A stretch of 64,000 nt of DNA from Aurantiacibacter sp. MUD61 (GTDB taxonomy: Bacteria > Pseudomonadota > Alphaproteobacteria > Sphingomonadales > Sphingomonadaceae), in the NCBI RefSeq assembly GCF_027912455.1, contig NZ_CP115446.1, positions 2,875,501 to 2,939,500 of the forward strand, in the 5' to 3' direction. Of this stretch, positions 9,853 through 18,323 are shown piece by piece (position 1 is the stretch's first letter; each line of letters begins with the position of its first letter). The notes below the pieces were generated by a model. The model did no database searches. It was given only the letters and a program-made list of their open reading frames with translations, and was not told the DNA's origin. A program made the translations under genes and the position numbers.

Positions 9853-10281
9853 TTATCGCACCACGATCGAGCCCGTCATCCCTGCCAGCGAGTGGCCGAA
9901 GTGGGTGCAGTCGACATCATAGCCGCCCATTGCCGGGATCAGCCGCAGTTCCACGCTGTCTCCGGGTGCGACTTCCACTTCGCCATCGGTGATGACCGAC
10001 GCATCATATTGCGCGATGCGTGACGCAGCGAAGAAGCCCGGCGCGGAGAAATTGTGCCTTCCGTCTGACACATTGGTGAGCACCAGCACCACAGGCTCTC
10101 CCGCCGCCAAGCGCAGCGTGCGCGGTTCGAAACTGAAGGAGTCGATCTCTACATCGACGCGCGGTGCATTGGCAAAATCGGTAGACGGCGCGGCGATTTG
10201 CGGCGTGATGTTCTGCGGAATACCGCAGGCTGTCAGGCCGCAGCAAGCTGCAGCGAGTGCGAGTACATTCAGCCGCTTCAT
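9853..10281 (-). CDS. Cupredoxin-like lipoprotein
   Basis: A predicted 142-residue lipoprotein: the signal sequence MKRLNVLALAAACCGLTAC has a lipobox ending at Cys19. The mature part is a beta-sandwich of cupredoxin type. Candidate copper ligands are the His in GRHNFSAPGF and the Cys, His and Met in DCTHFGHSLAGMTG, which matches the usual His...Cys-Xn-His-Xn-Met order. It probably sits on the periplasmic face of a membrane as an electron-transfer or copper-binding protein. The ATG overlaps the stop of the DUF885 gene by one base (TGATG), so the two are translationally coupled. An in-frame GTG lies one codon upstream. Confidence 0.75.
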   Translation of the reverse strand: MKRLNVLALAAACCGLTACGIPQNITPQIAAPSTDFANAPRVDVEIDSFSFEPRTLRLAAGEPVVLVLTNVSDGRHNFSAPGFFAASRIAQYDASVITDGEVEVAPGDSVELRLIPAMGGYDVDCTHFGHSLAGMTGSIVVR

Positions 10282-11582
10282 CACATCAAATCCTCCGGCA
10301 GGGTCGGCGTGTTGAGAATGCCGATAAAGCGTTCCCAGCGGCTTTCCATGTCATCGCCAGCAGCCTCCACCGCATTGCCGACGATTTCCTCGCCAAGCCC
10401 GTAATTGATCACATAGCTGCGATAGGTGTCCATGAAGCGCAGGCTCTGTTCGGCGCGCTCGCGGCTTTGCAACCGGTATCGCATGGAAAGCTCGATCACC
10501 TGCTCACGGTCCATAGTACCATCGAGATAGGCTGCGGCGAGCGTGTAATAGGCGCCCGAAAGCTCGCTCGTGGCTTCGCGCAGGGCGTAGTAATCTTCCA
10601 ACTCGCTCGCATCGATGCCTGCCAGCGGGGCGAGCACATCGCGCTCATATTCCAGCTGTGAATTGCCGGGGAATGCCAGTTCCACCCCGTAGGTGGCGCT
10701 GCCTTCGGAAATGATCGCGCGGGGTGAGTAAAGCGGCAGGAGGGTGTATTCGATTTGCCCCAGCGCGTTCACCCGGTCGCGCTCGATCAGCGTCGAATAG
10801 ACATGGTGGCCGGGATAGGCCTCATGGCACCCGACATCGACTGCACGGCTGAGGCGTGTGGGCAGATCGGTATTGATCTCGATCACCGACTGATAATCGC
10901 CCTGATAGTAATTGAAGCCGCCCCATGGCTTGTCCGTCACCAGGCTGAGCGTGAAGCCCTCGCTTTCGGGCATTGGGATATGCGGCAGCGTGCGCGCGCG
11001 GCATTCGGCAACGGCTGCATCGATCACTGCATCCAGACGCTCTGTCGGGATGATAAACTGGTCTTGGAATTCGTTGACGCGCTGCCACAACGGGCCATCG
11101 CTTTCATCGCCGGGCACCAGTTCCTCGATCCGCTCAAGCACGGGATCTAGCGTCGAGAGGTCGATCAGCTCAGGGCGGACACCGAACAGTCCCTCTGCCT
11201 CATCCCGAAACGCGATCTGCTCACCGCTCAGCATGCGCAGGCGCACATCGGCGGAATCGAGCATGGCGCGCAAATAGCACACACGTTCCGCTTCCAGCGA
11301 ACCGGGCTCAACATCCAAAAGCGCCAGCGTGTAATTCAGTGCCGCGACCCGCGCGCGAAGCATCGGCAGCGTGGTCGTATCGTCACTCGCCTCGGCCCGC
11401 TCCGCCAGCTCCTCCGGCCCGTAATAGGCATCGACATAGCCCGGGTCCTTCTCCCCAATCGCCAGCTGCACCGCGAGATACTGCCGCGCGAGCTCATCGA
11501 TCGTAGGCTGCCCGACGTTGGGCATAGTCGAGCAGGATGTGAGCGCTAAAGCGGCGGCGGTGAGGAGGATTTGGCGTTTCAT
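10281..11582 (-). CDS. DUF885 lipoprotein, putative metallopeptidase-like
   Basis: A 433-residue lipoprotein beginning MKRQILLTAAALALTSC, with the lipidated Cys at 17. It belongs to the DUF885 family, whose signature HEAYPGHH is at residues 253-260; the family is thought to contain zinc-peptidase-like proteins. The start at 11582 is chosen because the open frame continues far upstream into the antisense of dapA, where the residues are not protein-like. It is coupled to the cupredoxin-like gene downstream and separated from dapA by a palindromic repeat. The substrate is unknown. Confidence 0.8.
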   Translation of the reverse strand: MKRQILLTAAALALTSCSTMPNVGQPTIDELARQYLAVQLAIGEKDPGYVDAYYGPEELAERAEASDDTTTLPMLRARVAALNYTLALLDVEPGSLEAERVCYLRAMLDSADVRLRMLSGEQIAFRDEAEGLFGVRPELIDLSTLDPVLERIEELVPGDESDGPLWQRVNEFQDQFIIPTERLDAVIDAAVAECRARTLPHIPMPESEGFTLSLVTDKPWGGFNYYQGDYQSVIEINTDLPTRLSRAVDVGCHEAYPGHHVYSTLIERDRVNALGQIEYTLLPLYSPRAIISEGSATYGVELAFPGNSQLEYERDVLAPLAGIDASELEDYYALREATSELSGAYYTLAAAYLDGTMDREQVIELSMRYRLQSRERAEQSLRFMDTYRSYVINYGLGEEIVGNAVEAAGDDMESRWERFIGILNTPTLPEDLM

Positions 11583-11597
11583 GGCATTCCCAGTTTT

Positions 11598-11697
11598 GTC
11601 ATTGCGAGGAGCCCGGAGGCGACGCGGCAATCCATCTTCAAATTGCAAGTTTATTGCGAGTCCTGGAGCTGGATTGCTTCGCTCCGCTCGCAATGAC
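11598..11697. repeat. Interspersed palindromic repeat (GTCATTGCGAG family)
   Basis: A 100-bp element whose left arm begins GTCATTGCGAGGAGCC and ends GCAATCCA, and whose right arm, TGGATTGC...CTCGCAATGAC, is its inverse. It fills almost the whole gap between dapA and the DUF885 gene. It would form a long hairpin in RNA and may act as an attenuator or mRNA-end stabiliser. A half copy lies at 9284. Confidence 0.8.
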
Positions 11698-11701
11698 GCA
11701 G

Positions 11702-12583
11702 CTAGGTAATCCCAGCCAACTCCATCGCTTCGTCTATCTGGGCTTTCGCCGCATCGCTGCATGGCACGATCGGCATCCGCACCTCCGGGTCGAACCAGTC
11801 GAACAGTTTGCTCAGCGCGTATTTCGCCGGTGCGGGGGATGGTTCTGCGAACATGGCGGCGTGAAGCGGGTAGAGCTTTTCGTTGATCGCGCGGGCGGTC
11901 TCGAAATCGCCGCTCGCTGCTGCTGCGTGGAAATCGGCGCAGAGTTTGGGCGCGACATTGGCAGTTACCGAGATGCAGCCGACCTGTCCGAGCGCATATC
12001 CGGCGAGGACCAGCGGATCGTCTCCAGAAAGCTGGCAGAAGTCCGGCCCTGCACCCATGCGGTGGGTGACAACGCGCGAGAGGTCTCCGCTCGCATCCTT
12101 GATCGCCACGATTTTCTCCGGAAAGCGGCGGTGCAGTTCGATCACCGTTTCGGGCTTGATGTCGGTCACCGTACGGCCGGGCACATTGTAGAGCACGATC
12201 GGCAGATCGGTGCGTTCGGCCAGATAGCTGAAGTGCGCGAGCAGCCCATCCTGCGACGGGCGATTGTAATAGGGTGCGACCAGCAGCAGCGCGTCTGCCC
12301 CGGCAATCTGCGCCTCCTTGCAATGCCATAGCGCTGTCTGCGTATCGTTGGAGCCCGCGCCCGCAATCACCGGCACCCTGCCCGCCGATTGCTCTGCGCA
12401 GACGGCGATCACCTTGTGATGCTCGTCATTATCCAATGTCGCGCTTTCGCCGGTCGTTCCGCAGGGAACCAACCCGCTGGTTCCATTGTCTATTTGATAG
12501 TCGATAAATCGGCGATACGCATCTTCATCAAAGCTACCGTCCTTAAACGGGGTTGCCAGCGCAGGTATCGATCCGGAAAACAT
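11702..12583 (-). CDS. dapA: 4-hydroxy-tetrahydrodipicolinate synthase
   Basis: DapA condenses pyruvate with aspartate semialdehyde, the first committed step of lysine and meso-diaminopimelate synthesis. The TIM-barrel protein of about 293 residues shows the family motifs: PCGTTGESATL near residues 40-50, the catalytic Tyr in YNVPGRT and the Schiff-base Lys in VAIKDASGD. The start at MFSGSIPALATPF is the standard N-terminus; a few in-frame codons upstream are possible. It is divergent from the lytic transglycosylase gene, with about 64 bp between the starts. The pathway also feeds peptidoglycan, which fits the wall-active genes nearby. Confidence 0.97.
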   Translation of the reverse strand: MFSGSIPALATPFKDGSFDEDAYRRFIDYQIDNGTSGLVPCGTTGESATLDNDEHHKVIAVCAEQSAGRVPVIAGAGSNDTQTALWHCKEAQIAGADALLLVAPYYNRPSQDGLLAHFSYLAERTDLPIVLYNVPGRTVTDIKPETVIELHRRFPEKIVAIKDASGDLSRVVTHRMGAGPDFCQLSGDDPLVLAGYALGQVGCISVTANVAPKLCADFHAAAASGDFETARAINEKLYPLHAAMFAEPSPAPAKYALSKLFDWFDPEVRMPIVPCSDAAKAQIDEAMELAGIT

Positions 12584-12647
12584 AAATGCCGCTCCCAAGC
12601 GGTTAGATTGAATTCATTCAGGGCCTGATAAGGAGAGGCCACACATA

Positions 12648-14612
12648 ATGTCCAGCATGGTTCGCAATTCACTTGTTTCGCTCATCGCCATGGCCGCCAT
12701 GGCAACCCCCGCAACGCTGCTCGCGCAGGACTCTGCCGAATGGGATCGCAATCGCGCCAATCTGGTCGCCGAAGGACCGGGGCCGATGGCTCCGCAAATC
12801 GCGCGGTGGGAACGCTTGTGGGAAGACAATGCGCGCGAGGATGGTGAACCGGCACCGCGTATTTCCTTTGTCGAATATGCCAATTTCCTGATCCAGAACC
12901 CGGGCTTCCCCGATGAAACGACCCTGCGCGCCCGCGCCGAGCATCGGCTGCGGCAAGAATTCACCGATCCCCATCTGCTGCGCGCCTTTTTCGCCGAGCA
13001 GGAGCCTGTCACCAATTTCGCCAAGGCGCATCTTTCGCTCGCCCTGATGGGCACCGACCGCGAAGGCTCGCAGCGCTGGGCGCTGGAAGCATGGCGCGGC
13101 GGCGAGATGAGCCCCACTGCCGAGGCGACGATTTTCGCGACCTATGGCAACAACTTCAGCCAGGATGACCACGACCAACGCATGAATGCACTGCTGTGGC
13201 AGCGTGAGCCTGAGGCCGCCGCTCGCCAATTGCCGCGCACTTCTGCTGCGGAGCGACCGGTTTTCACCGCACGCCTCGCCATTCTCGAGGGCGGCGATGG
13301 AGCGACTTCTGCCGCTGGCGCGATGAGCGATCCGGGATATCTCTATAACCGCAGCCGCGAATTGCGTCTGGAAGGCTCGCCAGCGAGCGCCGTTCGGCTG
13401 ATCGCGGATAGCCCCGAGCTTTCCTCCCTGCCCTTCGATCGCACCCGCTGGATTACAGAGCTGCTCGCCGTCGCCCGCAATGCAGGGCGCAGCGATTCCG
13501 TCCGCATCGCCCAGCGCGCAACCGAAGCCTTTGCCGACGGCGAAGACATCTCGTCGATGGAATATCGCCTGCGCGACGATTATACCTCGCTCATGTGGCT
13601 GGGGGGCACGAATGCACTCTGGCAGCAGGGCGATGGCGCGACGGCCGCACCCCTGTTCTACCAATATGGCGCTGCCGCTCGCACCAGCCAGACCCGCTCC
13701 AAGGGCTTTTTCTGGGCCGGCGAGGCCTATGCCCGCGCCGGTATGACCGAGCAGGCGAACCGTTATTACGATATGGCGGCGCAATATCATGACCGCTTCT
13801 ACGGCCTACTGGCACTCCAGCGCCTCGGCCGCGACATTCCGGCCTATGCCGCCGCGCCCGATGGCTCGCCCACCGATGAAGAGCGCCGCGAATTCCTTTC
13901 CGCCCCCATCACCCGCGCCACGGCTGAAGTCGCGCGCGACGCGCCATGGTCCACCGGCATCCGCTTCTATCGCGGCATCGCCGATCAGGCGGAGACCATG
14001 GGTGAGCATTTGCTTGTGGCAGAGCTGGCGCGCGAAATAGGTCGCCGCGACCTGGCGGTGAACCTCGCCGATGCTGCGGCAGCGGATGGCCATGAAGGCT
14101 TCACCCGCATCGGCTTCCCGACATTGCAAACTCCTCCCGGGACCAACTGGACATTGATCCACTCGATCGCGCGGCAGGAAAGCCAGTTTGCCGAAAATGC
14201 CATCAGCCACGCTGGTGCACGCGGCATCATGCAGTTCATGCCCGCCACCGCGCGTGAGGAATCGCGCCGTGCGAACATGAGCTATTCGCCCAGCCGCCTG
14301 CTCGATGATCCGCAATATTCGATGCAGCTCGGTTCCAACCATATCGAACGGCTGGTCGACTATTACGACGGCAGCTACCCGCTCGCCATCGCCGCTTACA
14401 ACGCAGGCCCCGGCAATGTGAACCGCTGGCTGCGCGAAAACGGCGATCCGCGCCAGACCGGCGACTGGCTACGCTGGATCGAGGAAATCGGCTTCTTCGA
14501 GACGAAGAACTACGTCCAGCGCGTGATCGAGAACGCGGTGGTTTACGAACAGCTCTACCCAGAGCGCGCCACGACCGGTCGTAGCCGCAATGTGACTGAA
14601 TTCCTGCGGTGA
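12648..14612 (+). CDS. Soluble lytic murein transglycosylase (Slt70-like)
   Basis: A 654-residue periplasmic enzyme that cleaves the MurNAc-GlcNAc bond of peptidoglycan with anhydro-bond formation. It has a signal peptide ending near ATLLA, a long helical superhelix region to about residue 490 and a C-terminal SLT domain. Diagnostic motifs are ARQESQF, with the catalytic Glu near 511, GARGIMQFMPATA, and IAAYNAGPGNVNRW. The final part (EEIGFFETKNYVQRVIEN) is typical of Slt70. An AGGAGAGG ribosome-binding site precedes the ATG. The next gene begins at a GTG overlapping its stop codon, so the two are coupled. Confidence 0.93.
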   Translation: MSSMVRNSLVSLIAMAAMATPATLLAQDSAEWDRNRANLVAEGPGPMAPQIARWERLWEDNAREDGEPAPRISFVEYANFLIQNPGFPDETTLRARAEHRLRQEFTDPHLLRAFFAEQEPVTNFAKAHLSLALMGTDREGSQRWALEAWRGGEMSPTAEATIFATYGNNFSQDDHDQRMNALLWQREPEAAARQLPRTSAAERPVFTARLAILEGGDGATSAAGAMSDPGYLYNRSRELRLEGSPASAVRLIADSPELSSLPFDRTRWITELLAVARNAGRSDSVRIAQRATEAFADGEDISSMEYRLRDDYTSLMWLGGTNALWQQGDGATAAPLFYQYGAAARTSQTRSKGFFWAGEAYARAGMTEQANRYYDMAAQYHDRFYGLLALQRLGRDIPAYAAAPDGSPTDEERREFLSAPITRATAEVARDAPWSTGIRFYRGIADQAETMGEHLLVAELAREIGRRDLAVNLADAAAADGHEGFTRIGFPTLQTPPGTNWTLIHSIARQESQFAENAISHAGARGIMQFMPATAREESRRANMSYSPSRLLDDPQYSMQLGSNHIERLVDYYDGSYPLAIAAYNAGPGNVNRWLRENGDPRQTGDWLRWIEEIGFFETKNYVQRVIENAVVYEQLYPERATTGRSRNVTEFLR

Positions 14613-15274
14613 TCCGCAGGTTTTTCGGGGCGACGCTTTCGCTTGCGGCAGCTTCCGCGCTGGCAGCATGCGAGGGCGGCGCGCCCGAAGGACGGAATTC
14701 GCAATCCCAGCACCTCATCTATCTCCACGGTCGGATCGTGGAAGATGGTCTGCCCGCCGTTAGCGAGCGATATGGCGAATATCGGTTTGACGATATTGTC
14801 TCGACCTTTCGCGATGAGGGGTTCGAGGTCACCGCGCCTTTGCGCGAGGCTGATGCTGATCCTTACGCGCATGCCGACGAGATCAGCGAGCTAGTCCTCG
14901 AATTTCTCGATCGCGGCGTGCCGCCTGAAAACATTACGATAATCGGCGCATCGAAGGGCGCATTTATCGCCAGCCTCGTGTCCGACACGATGGTCGGCCC
15001 GCAATTGCGCTACGTCTTGCTCGCAGGATGCTCATCCGGGGTGAATGAGACTTTCTTGAGTGACGGCCGTGAGTTCAATGGCCATGTGCTCTCCATTCGC
15101 GACAGCAGCGATACAAGGCTGGCCGGGACTTGCGCCCCAGTGGCCGAGCAGTCCGAGCGGCTCGCATCCTTTGAAGAGATTGTGACCGAAACAGGCCTCG
15201 AGCACGGATTGATCTTCACCCCGCATGAGGCCTGGGTCCAGCCCAGCCTCGATTGGGCCAACCGCCCCATTTGA
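14609..15274 (+). CDS. Alpha/beta-hydrolase-like lipoprotein
   Basis: A 221-residue predicted lipoprotein starting with GTG inside the stop of the transglycosylase gene. The signal MIRRFFGATLSLAAASALAAC gives a lipidated Cys21. The mature part looks like a small alpha/beta hydrolase: a HLIYLHGRIV strand and oxyanion region, a nucleophile elbow GASKG with Ser115, and a C-terminal His in FTPHEAWVQP that could complete a triad. The substrate is unknown. Its coupling to a murein transglycosylase suggests an envelope role, which is inference only. Confidence 0.65.
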   Translation: MIRRFFGATLSLAAASALAACEGGAPEGRNSQSQHLIYLHGRIVEDGLPAVSERYGEYRFDDIVSTFRDEGFEVTAPLREADADPYAHADEISELVLEFLDRGVPPENITIIGASKGAFIASLVSDTMVGPQLRYVLLAGCSSGVNETFLSDGREFNGHVLSIRDSSDTRLAGTCAPVAEQSERLASFEEIVTETGLEHGLIFTPHEAWVQPSLDWANRPI

Positions 15275-15332
15275 TCTGCATCAATGTAGCCCGGCATCCT
15301 TTCGCGCATTACGCTGGTGGGAGGATTGCACA

Positions 15333-16097
15333 ATGCACGAGACCGGCGCGGGGCCAGCTGTCCGAATAGCTAAGGACCTCAGCTTTTCTGACTTGCACGC
15401 AGCACTCGTTGCGGGATGGCGCGATTTTGCTGCAGCGCCTCTTTTCGGGCTGTTCTTTGCTGCGATCTATGTCGCAACTGGCGTGTTCCTGTACCTCGCG
15501 GTGTATAGCGAAGGTGAAGTCGTTTGGTGGATCGCGGCGATTGCGGGCTTTCCTCTCGTGGCGCCGTTTACCGCCGTGGGCCTTTACGAAGTCAGCCGCC
15601 GCCGAGAACAATCCCTGCCCATGCGCTGGAGCGCCGTGCTTGGCGCGCTCAACGGAAGAGGCGATCAGCAATTGTTGCTGATGGGCGGGATATTGTTCGT
15701 CGCCTTCAGTTTCTGGGTCATCATCGCGCATGGGATTTTCGCAATCTTCATGGCCGAGAGCGGAATGGGCGGGGAAAGCCTGACCGCACTAGCGACACCG
15801 GTGGGACTGGCGATGCTGGCGGTCGGAAGCGTGGTCGGCGCACTCATCTGCCTGTTCTTCTACGTCATCACCGTCATCAGCCTACCCATGCTGGTAGACC
15901 GGGATGTCGATTTCATCAGTGCGATCATCGCGAGCATGACTGCGTTCAGGGACAATCGCACCGTACTGATCGGCTGGGCGATCACTATTGCGGGCCTGTT
16001 GTTTCTGGCGATGGTGCCCGCTTTCCTCGGCCTGTTTATCGCCCTGCCTGTGCTGGGGTATGCAACATGGCACCTCTATCGCCGGACGGTAAGCTGA
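15333..16097 (+). CDS. DUF2189 integral membrane protein
   Basis: About 254 residues with six hydrophobic segments, including FGLFFAAIYVATGVFLYLAV, the paired segments around ILFVAFSFWVIIAHGIFAIF, and the final LLFLAMVPAFLGLFIALP. This matches the DUF2189 family of inner-membrane proteins. A GGGAGG ribosome-binding site lies 7 bp before the ATG at 15333; longer in-frame starts would run back into the previous gene and are not used here. Function is unknown. It lies between the hydrolase-like lipoprotein and greB on the same strand. Confidence 0.75.
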   Translation: MHETGAGPAVRIAKDLSFSDLHAALVAGWRDFAAAPLFGLFFAAIYVATGVFLYLAVYSEGEVVWWIAAIAGFPLVAPFTAVGLYEVSRRREQSLPMRWSAVLGALNGRGDQQLLLMGGILFVAFSFWVIIAHGIFAIFMAESGMGGESLTALATPVGLAMLAVGSVVGALICLFFYVITVISLPMLVDRDVDFISAIIASMTAFRDNRTVLIGWAITIAGLLFLAMVPAFLGLFIALPVLGYATWHLYRRTVS

Positions 16098-16114
16098 GCT
16101 AATCGCTGCGGGAT

Positions 16115-16600
16115 ATGTCCCAAGGCACTAATCCCATAACTCCCGCCGGTCTCGCAGCACTGAAGGCGCGCTACGATCACCTCCTCGGCACCGAACGGCC
16201 AGAAATCACCGAGATTGTCAGCTGGGCGGCGGGCAATGGCGATCGCAGCGAAAACGGCGATTACCTCTATGGCCGCAAGCGCATGCGCGAAATCGACCGG
16301 GAGCTGTCCTTCCTCGCCAAGGTCATGAAGCACGCCAAGGTCGTCGATCCTCGCCAGCAGCCGGACAAGAGCCGCGTCTTCTTCGGCGCGACGGTGACAA
16401 TCGCCGACGAGGACGATGAAGAGCGTAACGTCACACTGGTGGGCGATCACGAACAGGATGCAGGCGAAGGCAAGCTTGGCTGGTCCAGCCCCATGGCGAA
16501 GGCCCTGCGCGGTGCGGAAGTGGGGGATTTGCGCACGGTAAGGCTTCCCGGCGGATCAAAAGAATGGGAAGTTATCGCAATCACTTATCCGGAGGAATGA
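16115..16600 (+). CDS. greB: Transcription elongation factor GreB
   Basis: A 161-residue Gre-family factor that reaches into the RNA polymerase secondary channel and stimulates cleavage of backtracked RNA. The N-terminal coiled coil carries ITPAGLAALKARYDHLL and NGDRSENGDYLYGRKRMREIDREL, the GreB form with YLYGRK at the tip region where the acidic residues lie. The C-terminal FKBP-like domain has GATVTIADEDDEE and SPMAKALRGAEVGDLRTV. Its stop overlaps the start region of the following peptidase-like gene. Confidence 0.93.
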   Translation: MSQGTNPITPAGLAALKARYDHLLGTERPEITEIVSWAAGNGDRSENGDYLYGRKRMREIDRELSFLAKVMKHAKVVDPRQQPDKSRVFFGATVTIADEDDEERNVTLVGDHEQDAGEGKLGWSSPMAKALRGAEVGDLRTVRLPGGSKEWEVIAITYPEE

Positions 16601-18279
16601 TGCGCTTCTACCTGCTTTTTTTGCTGGCCGCCCTTTGTGCCGCCCCTGCCTCTGCACAGATGCAAGTGATGGAACGACTGGGCGGCGAACCCCGTCCCCA
16701 TGCCACGATTTCCGTAGAGCCCGATGGCGAAGATCTGCTGGTGACCATGCAGCTTTCGCGCGAAGTTGACACTCTGCGTCTCCTCGATCCTACTGTCGTC
16801 GAGACGGGAGCGTTGCAGGTGCTTACACAAGGCGTGCGCTTCACACGTGGCGCTTTGGCAAGTGACCAGCCGTTCAGCGAAGTACGCTTCCGATTAGTGC
16901 AGATCCCCCCTGTGGCGGCGTTTCAACACCAGTTCTATTTCCGTCTGGGCGAAGGCCGCATGCTGTTTGCTCCTGCAATTTATCCAGACATGCGGGCCTG
17001 GGACGCGTCACTCGAGTTCGCGGGAGAGTCTTCCGACTGGGCACGCTTGCCCACGCGAGAGTTGCCTCGCGGCTATCTCTTTATCGGCCCTCCAGAGATG
17101 ATCATCGAGCAAAACGGCGTGCGGTTTGCGCGTGATCCGGAGATCAACCCCGAACTCGATGCGTTTATTCTCGATGCGGCTGCGCGATCATTCGAGTGGC
17201 TCGACCAGACTCTTGGTCCGGCAGATGATCTGGTGCGGAGCGAACCTTTCTATGTTGCGAGCAGGCATGGCGAACAGGACCAACAGCTACTTGCAAATGT
17301 GACCGCTGACGGGATGGTGTCGCTTCGTTTTTCCAATGCTCAATTCGATCCTGCCGCGCCCGGCGCGGCCTCCTACACGCGTTCCCTGGTCCTGCATGAA
17401 GGGGTGCATTTCTGGCAAAGCGGCATTGTTCAACCCGGACCCAATACGCCGATCTGGTTTTATGAGGGTGGCGCCGAATATCTGGGCGCTATTGGGGCGC
17501 TTGAGCTCGGCTGGACGGATCAGGAAGAATTCGGACTGCGACTGACCGACTGGCTCAACCGATGCCGCGCGTCCTTGGCTGAGGTGGGCGGAGTTGCTCT
17601 GGCCGAGCTGGCAACGCTCGACTGGTCGCAGAGGTATGATTGCGGCGCCCTGCTTCAAACCCTGACCGAGCTCTATCTTGCCGACGCGGAACGTGCCTCT
17701 TCTGTGGCCGCGGGATGGCGTGAGACGATCCGCCTGGCCGACGAAGAATATGAAGGCACTTACGACCACCAGACATTTGCGGAAGCAATTGGCATGGCCG
17801 ATCTGTGGGAGCGCCCTGCCATTGCAGCGATCGTCGCCGAGAGTGGATCGCGGCGATGGACCGTCGTGATGTCGGAATTGGAGCGGATGGGTGTCGGTAT
17901 CGCAGAACGCTCGACGCCCCATCTTCGCGCGCGCAGCTTGCTGATGCCGCTTCTCGATTCGGCGTGTGCGGACAGGACAAATGGCGAGCCGTTCGGCTTC
18001 TACTGGTACGGACCGATCTTCCAGTTGGATACGCCTGCAGGCTGCGGCGCGCTGGCGGGTAGTCCGCAAATCGCGGCAGTGGCGGGCCACCCGATCGCGA
18101 CGCTGGATGATGCGGCATACGCGGATTTACAGGCAATCTGCACCGCTGGCGGGAATATCACCATCGGTCTGCTGGACGGGACGGAGCGGCAAATGCCCTG
18201 CGACTTCACACTGGGCGAGCCGCTGACTGAACGCGGTGTGGTATCCCTTCCACAGGTCCCCGCGTTTAATCCGCAGTAG
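16600..18279 (+). CDS. Secreted protein with M1-like gluzincin zinc site
   Basis: About 559 residues with a signal peptide (MRFYLLFLLAALCAAPASA). I do not recognise a named family over the full length. Around residue 265 it has HEGVHFW followed 18 residues later by WFYEGGAEY, which is HExxH-X18-E, the zinc-ligand spacing of M1-type gluzincin peptidases. The usual GAMEN exopeptidase motif is not evident. Two adjacent ATGs exist at 16597 and 16600; the second has better spacing from GGAGG. It is translationally coupled to greB. The likely role is a periplasmic metallopeptidase or a relative. Confidence 0.6.
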   Translation: MRFYLLFLLAALCAAPASAQMQVMERLGGEPRPHATISVEPDGEDLLVTMQLSREVDTLRLLDPTVVETGALQVLTQGVRFTRGALASDQPFSEVRFRLVQIPPVAAFQHQFYFRLGEGRMLFAPAIYPDMRAWDASLEFAGESSDWARLPTRELPRGYLFIGPPEMIIEQNGVRFARDPEINPELDAFILDAAARSFEWLDQTLGPADDLVRSEPFYVASRHGEQDQQLLANVTADGMVSLRFSNAQFDPAAPGAASYTRSLVLHEGVHFWQSGIVQPGPNTPIWFYEGGAEYLGAIGALELGWTDQEEFGLRLTDWLNRCRASLAEVGGVALAELATLDWSQRYDCGALLQTLTELYLADAERASSVAAGWRETIRLADEEYEGTYDHQTFAEAIGMADLWERPAIAAIVAESGSRRWTVVMSELERMGVGIAERSTPHLRARSLLMPLLDSACADRTNGEPFGFYWYGPIFQLDTPAGCGALAGSPQIAAVAGHPIATLDDAAYADLQAICTAGGNITIGLLDGTERQMPCDFTLGEPLTERGVVSLPQVPAFNPQ

Positions 18280-18297
18280 AGAGCCCTTGGCACCATC

Positions 18298-18323
18298 GCT
18301 CTGCCCAGCAGAGGGAGCGTTTA
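18298..18323. terminator. Weak hairpin between convergent genes
   Basis: CTCTGC-CCA-GCAGAG forms a 6-bp stem between the gluzincin-like gene and the convergent patatin gene, followed on the plus strand by a T-rich stretch. It could act as a weak two-way terminator. The T-run is short, so confidence is low. Confidence 0.35.

Noticed and set aside
11583-12329. Long N-terminal extension of the DUF885 protein
   Set aside because: It reads antisense-frame residues of dapA and the palindromic repeat; the lipoprotein signal at 11582 marks the true start.
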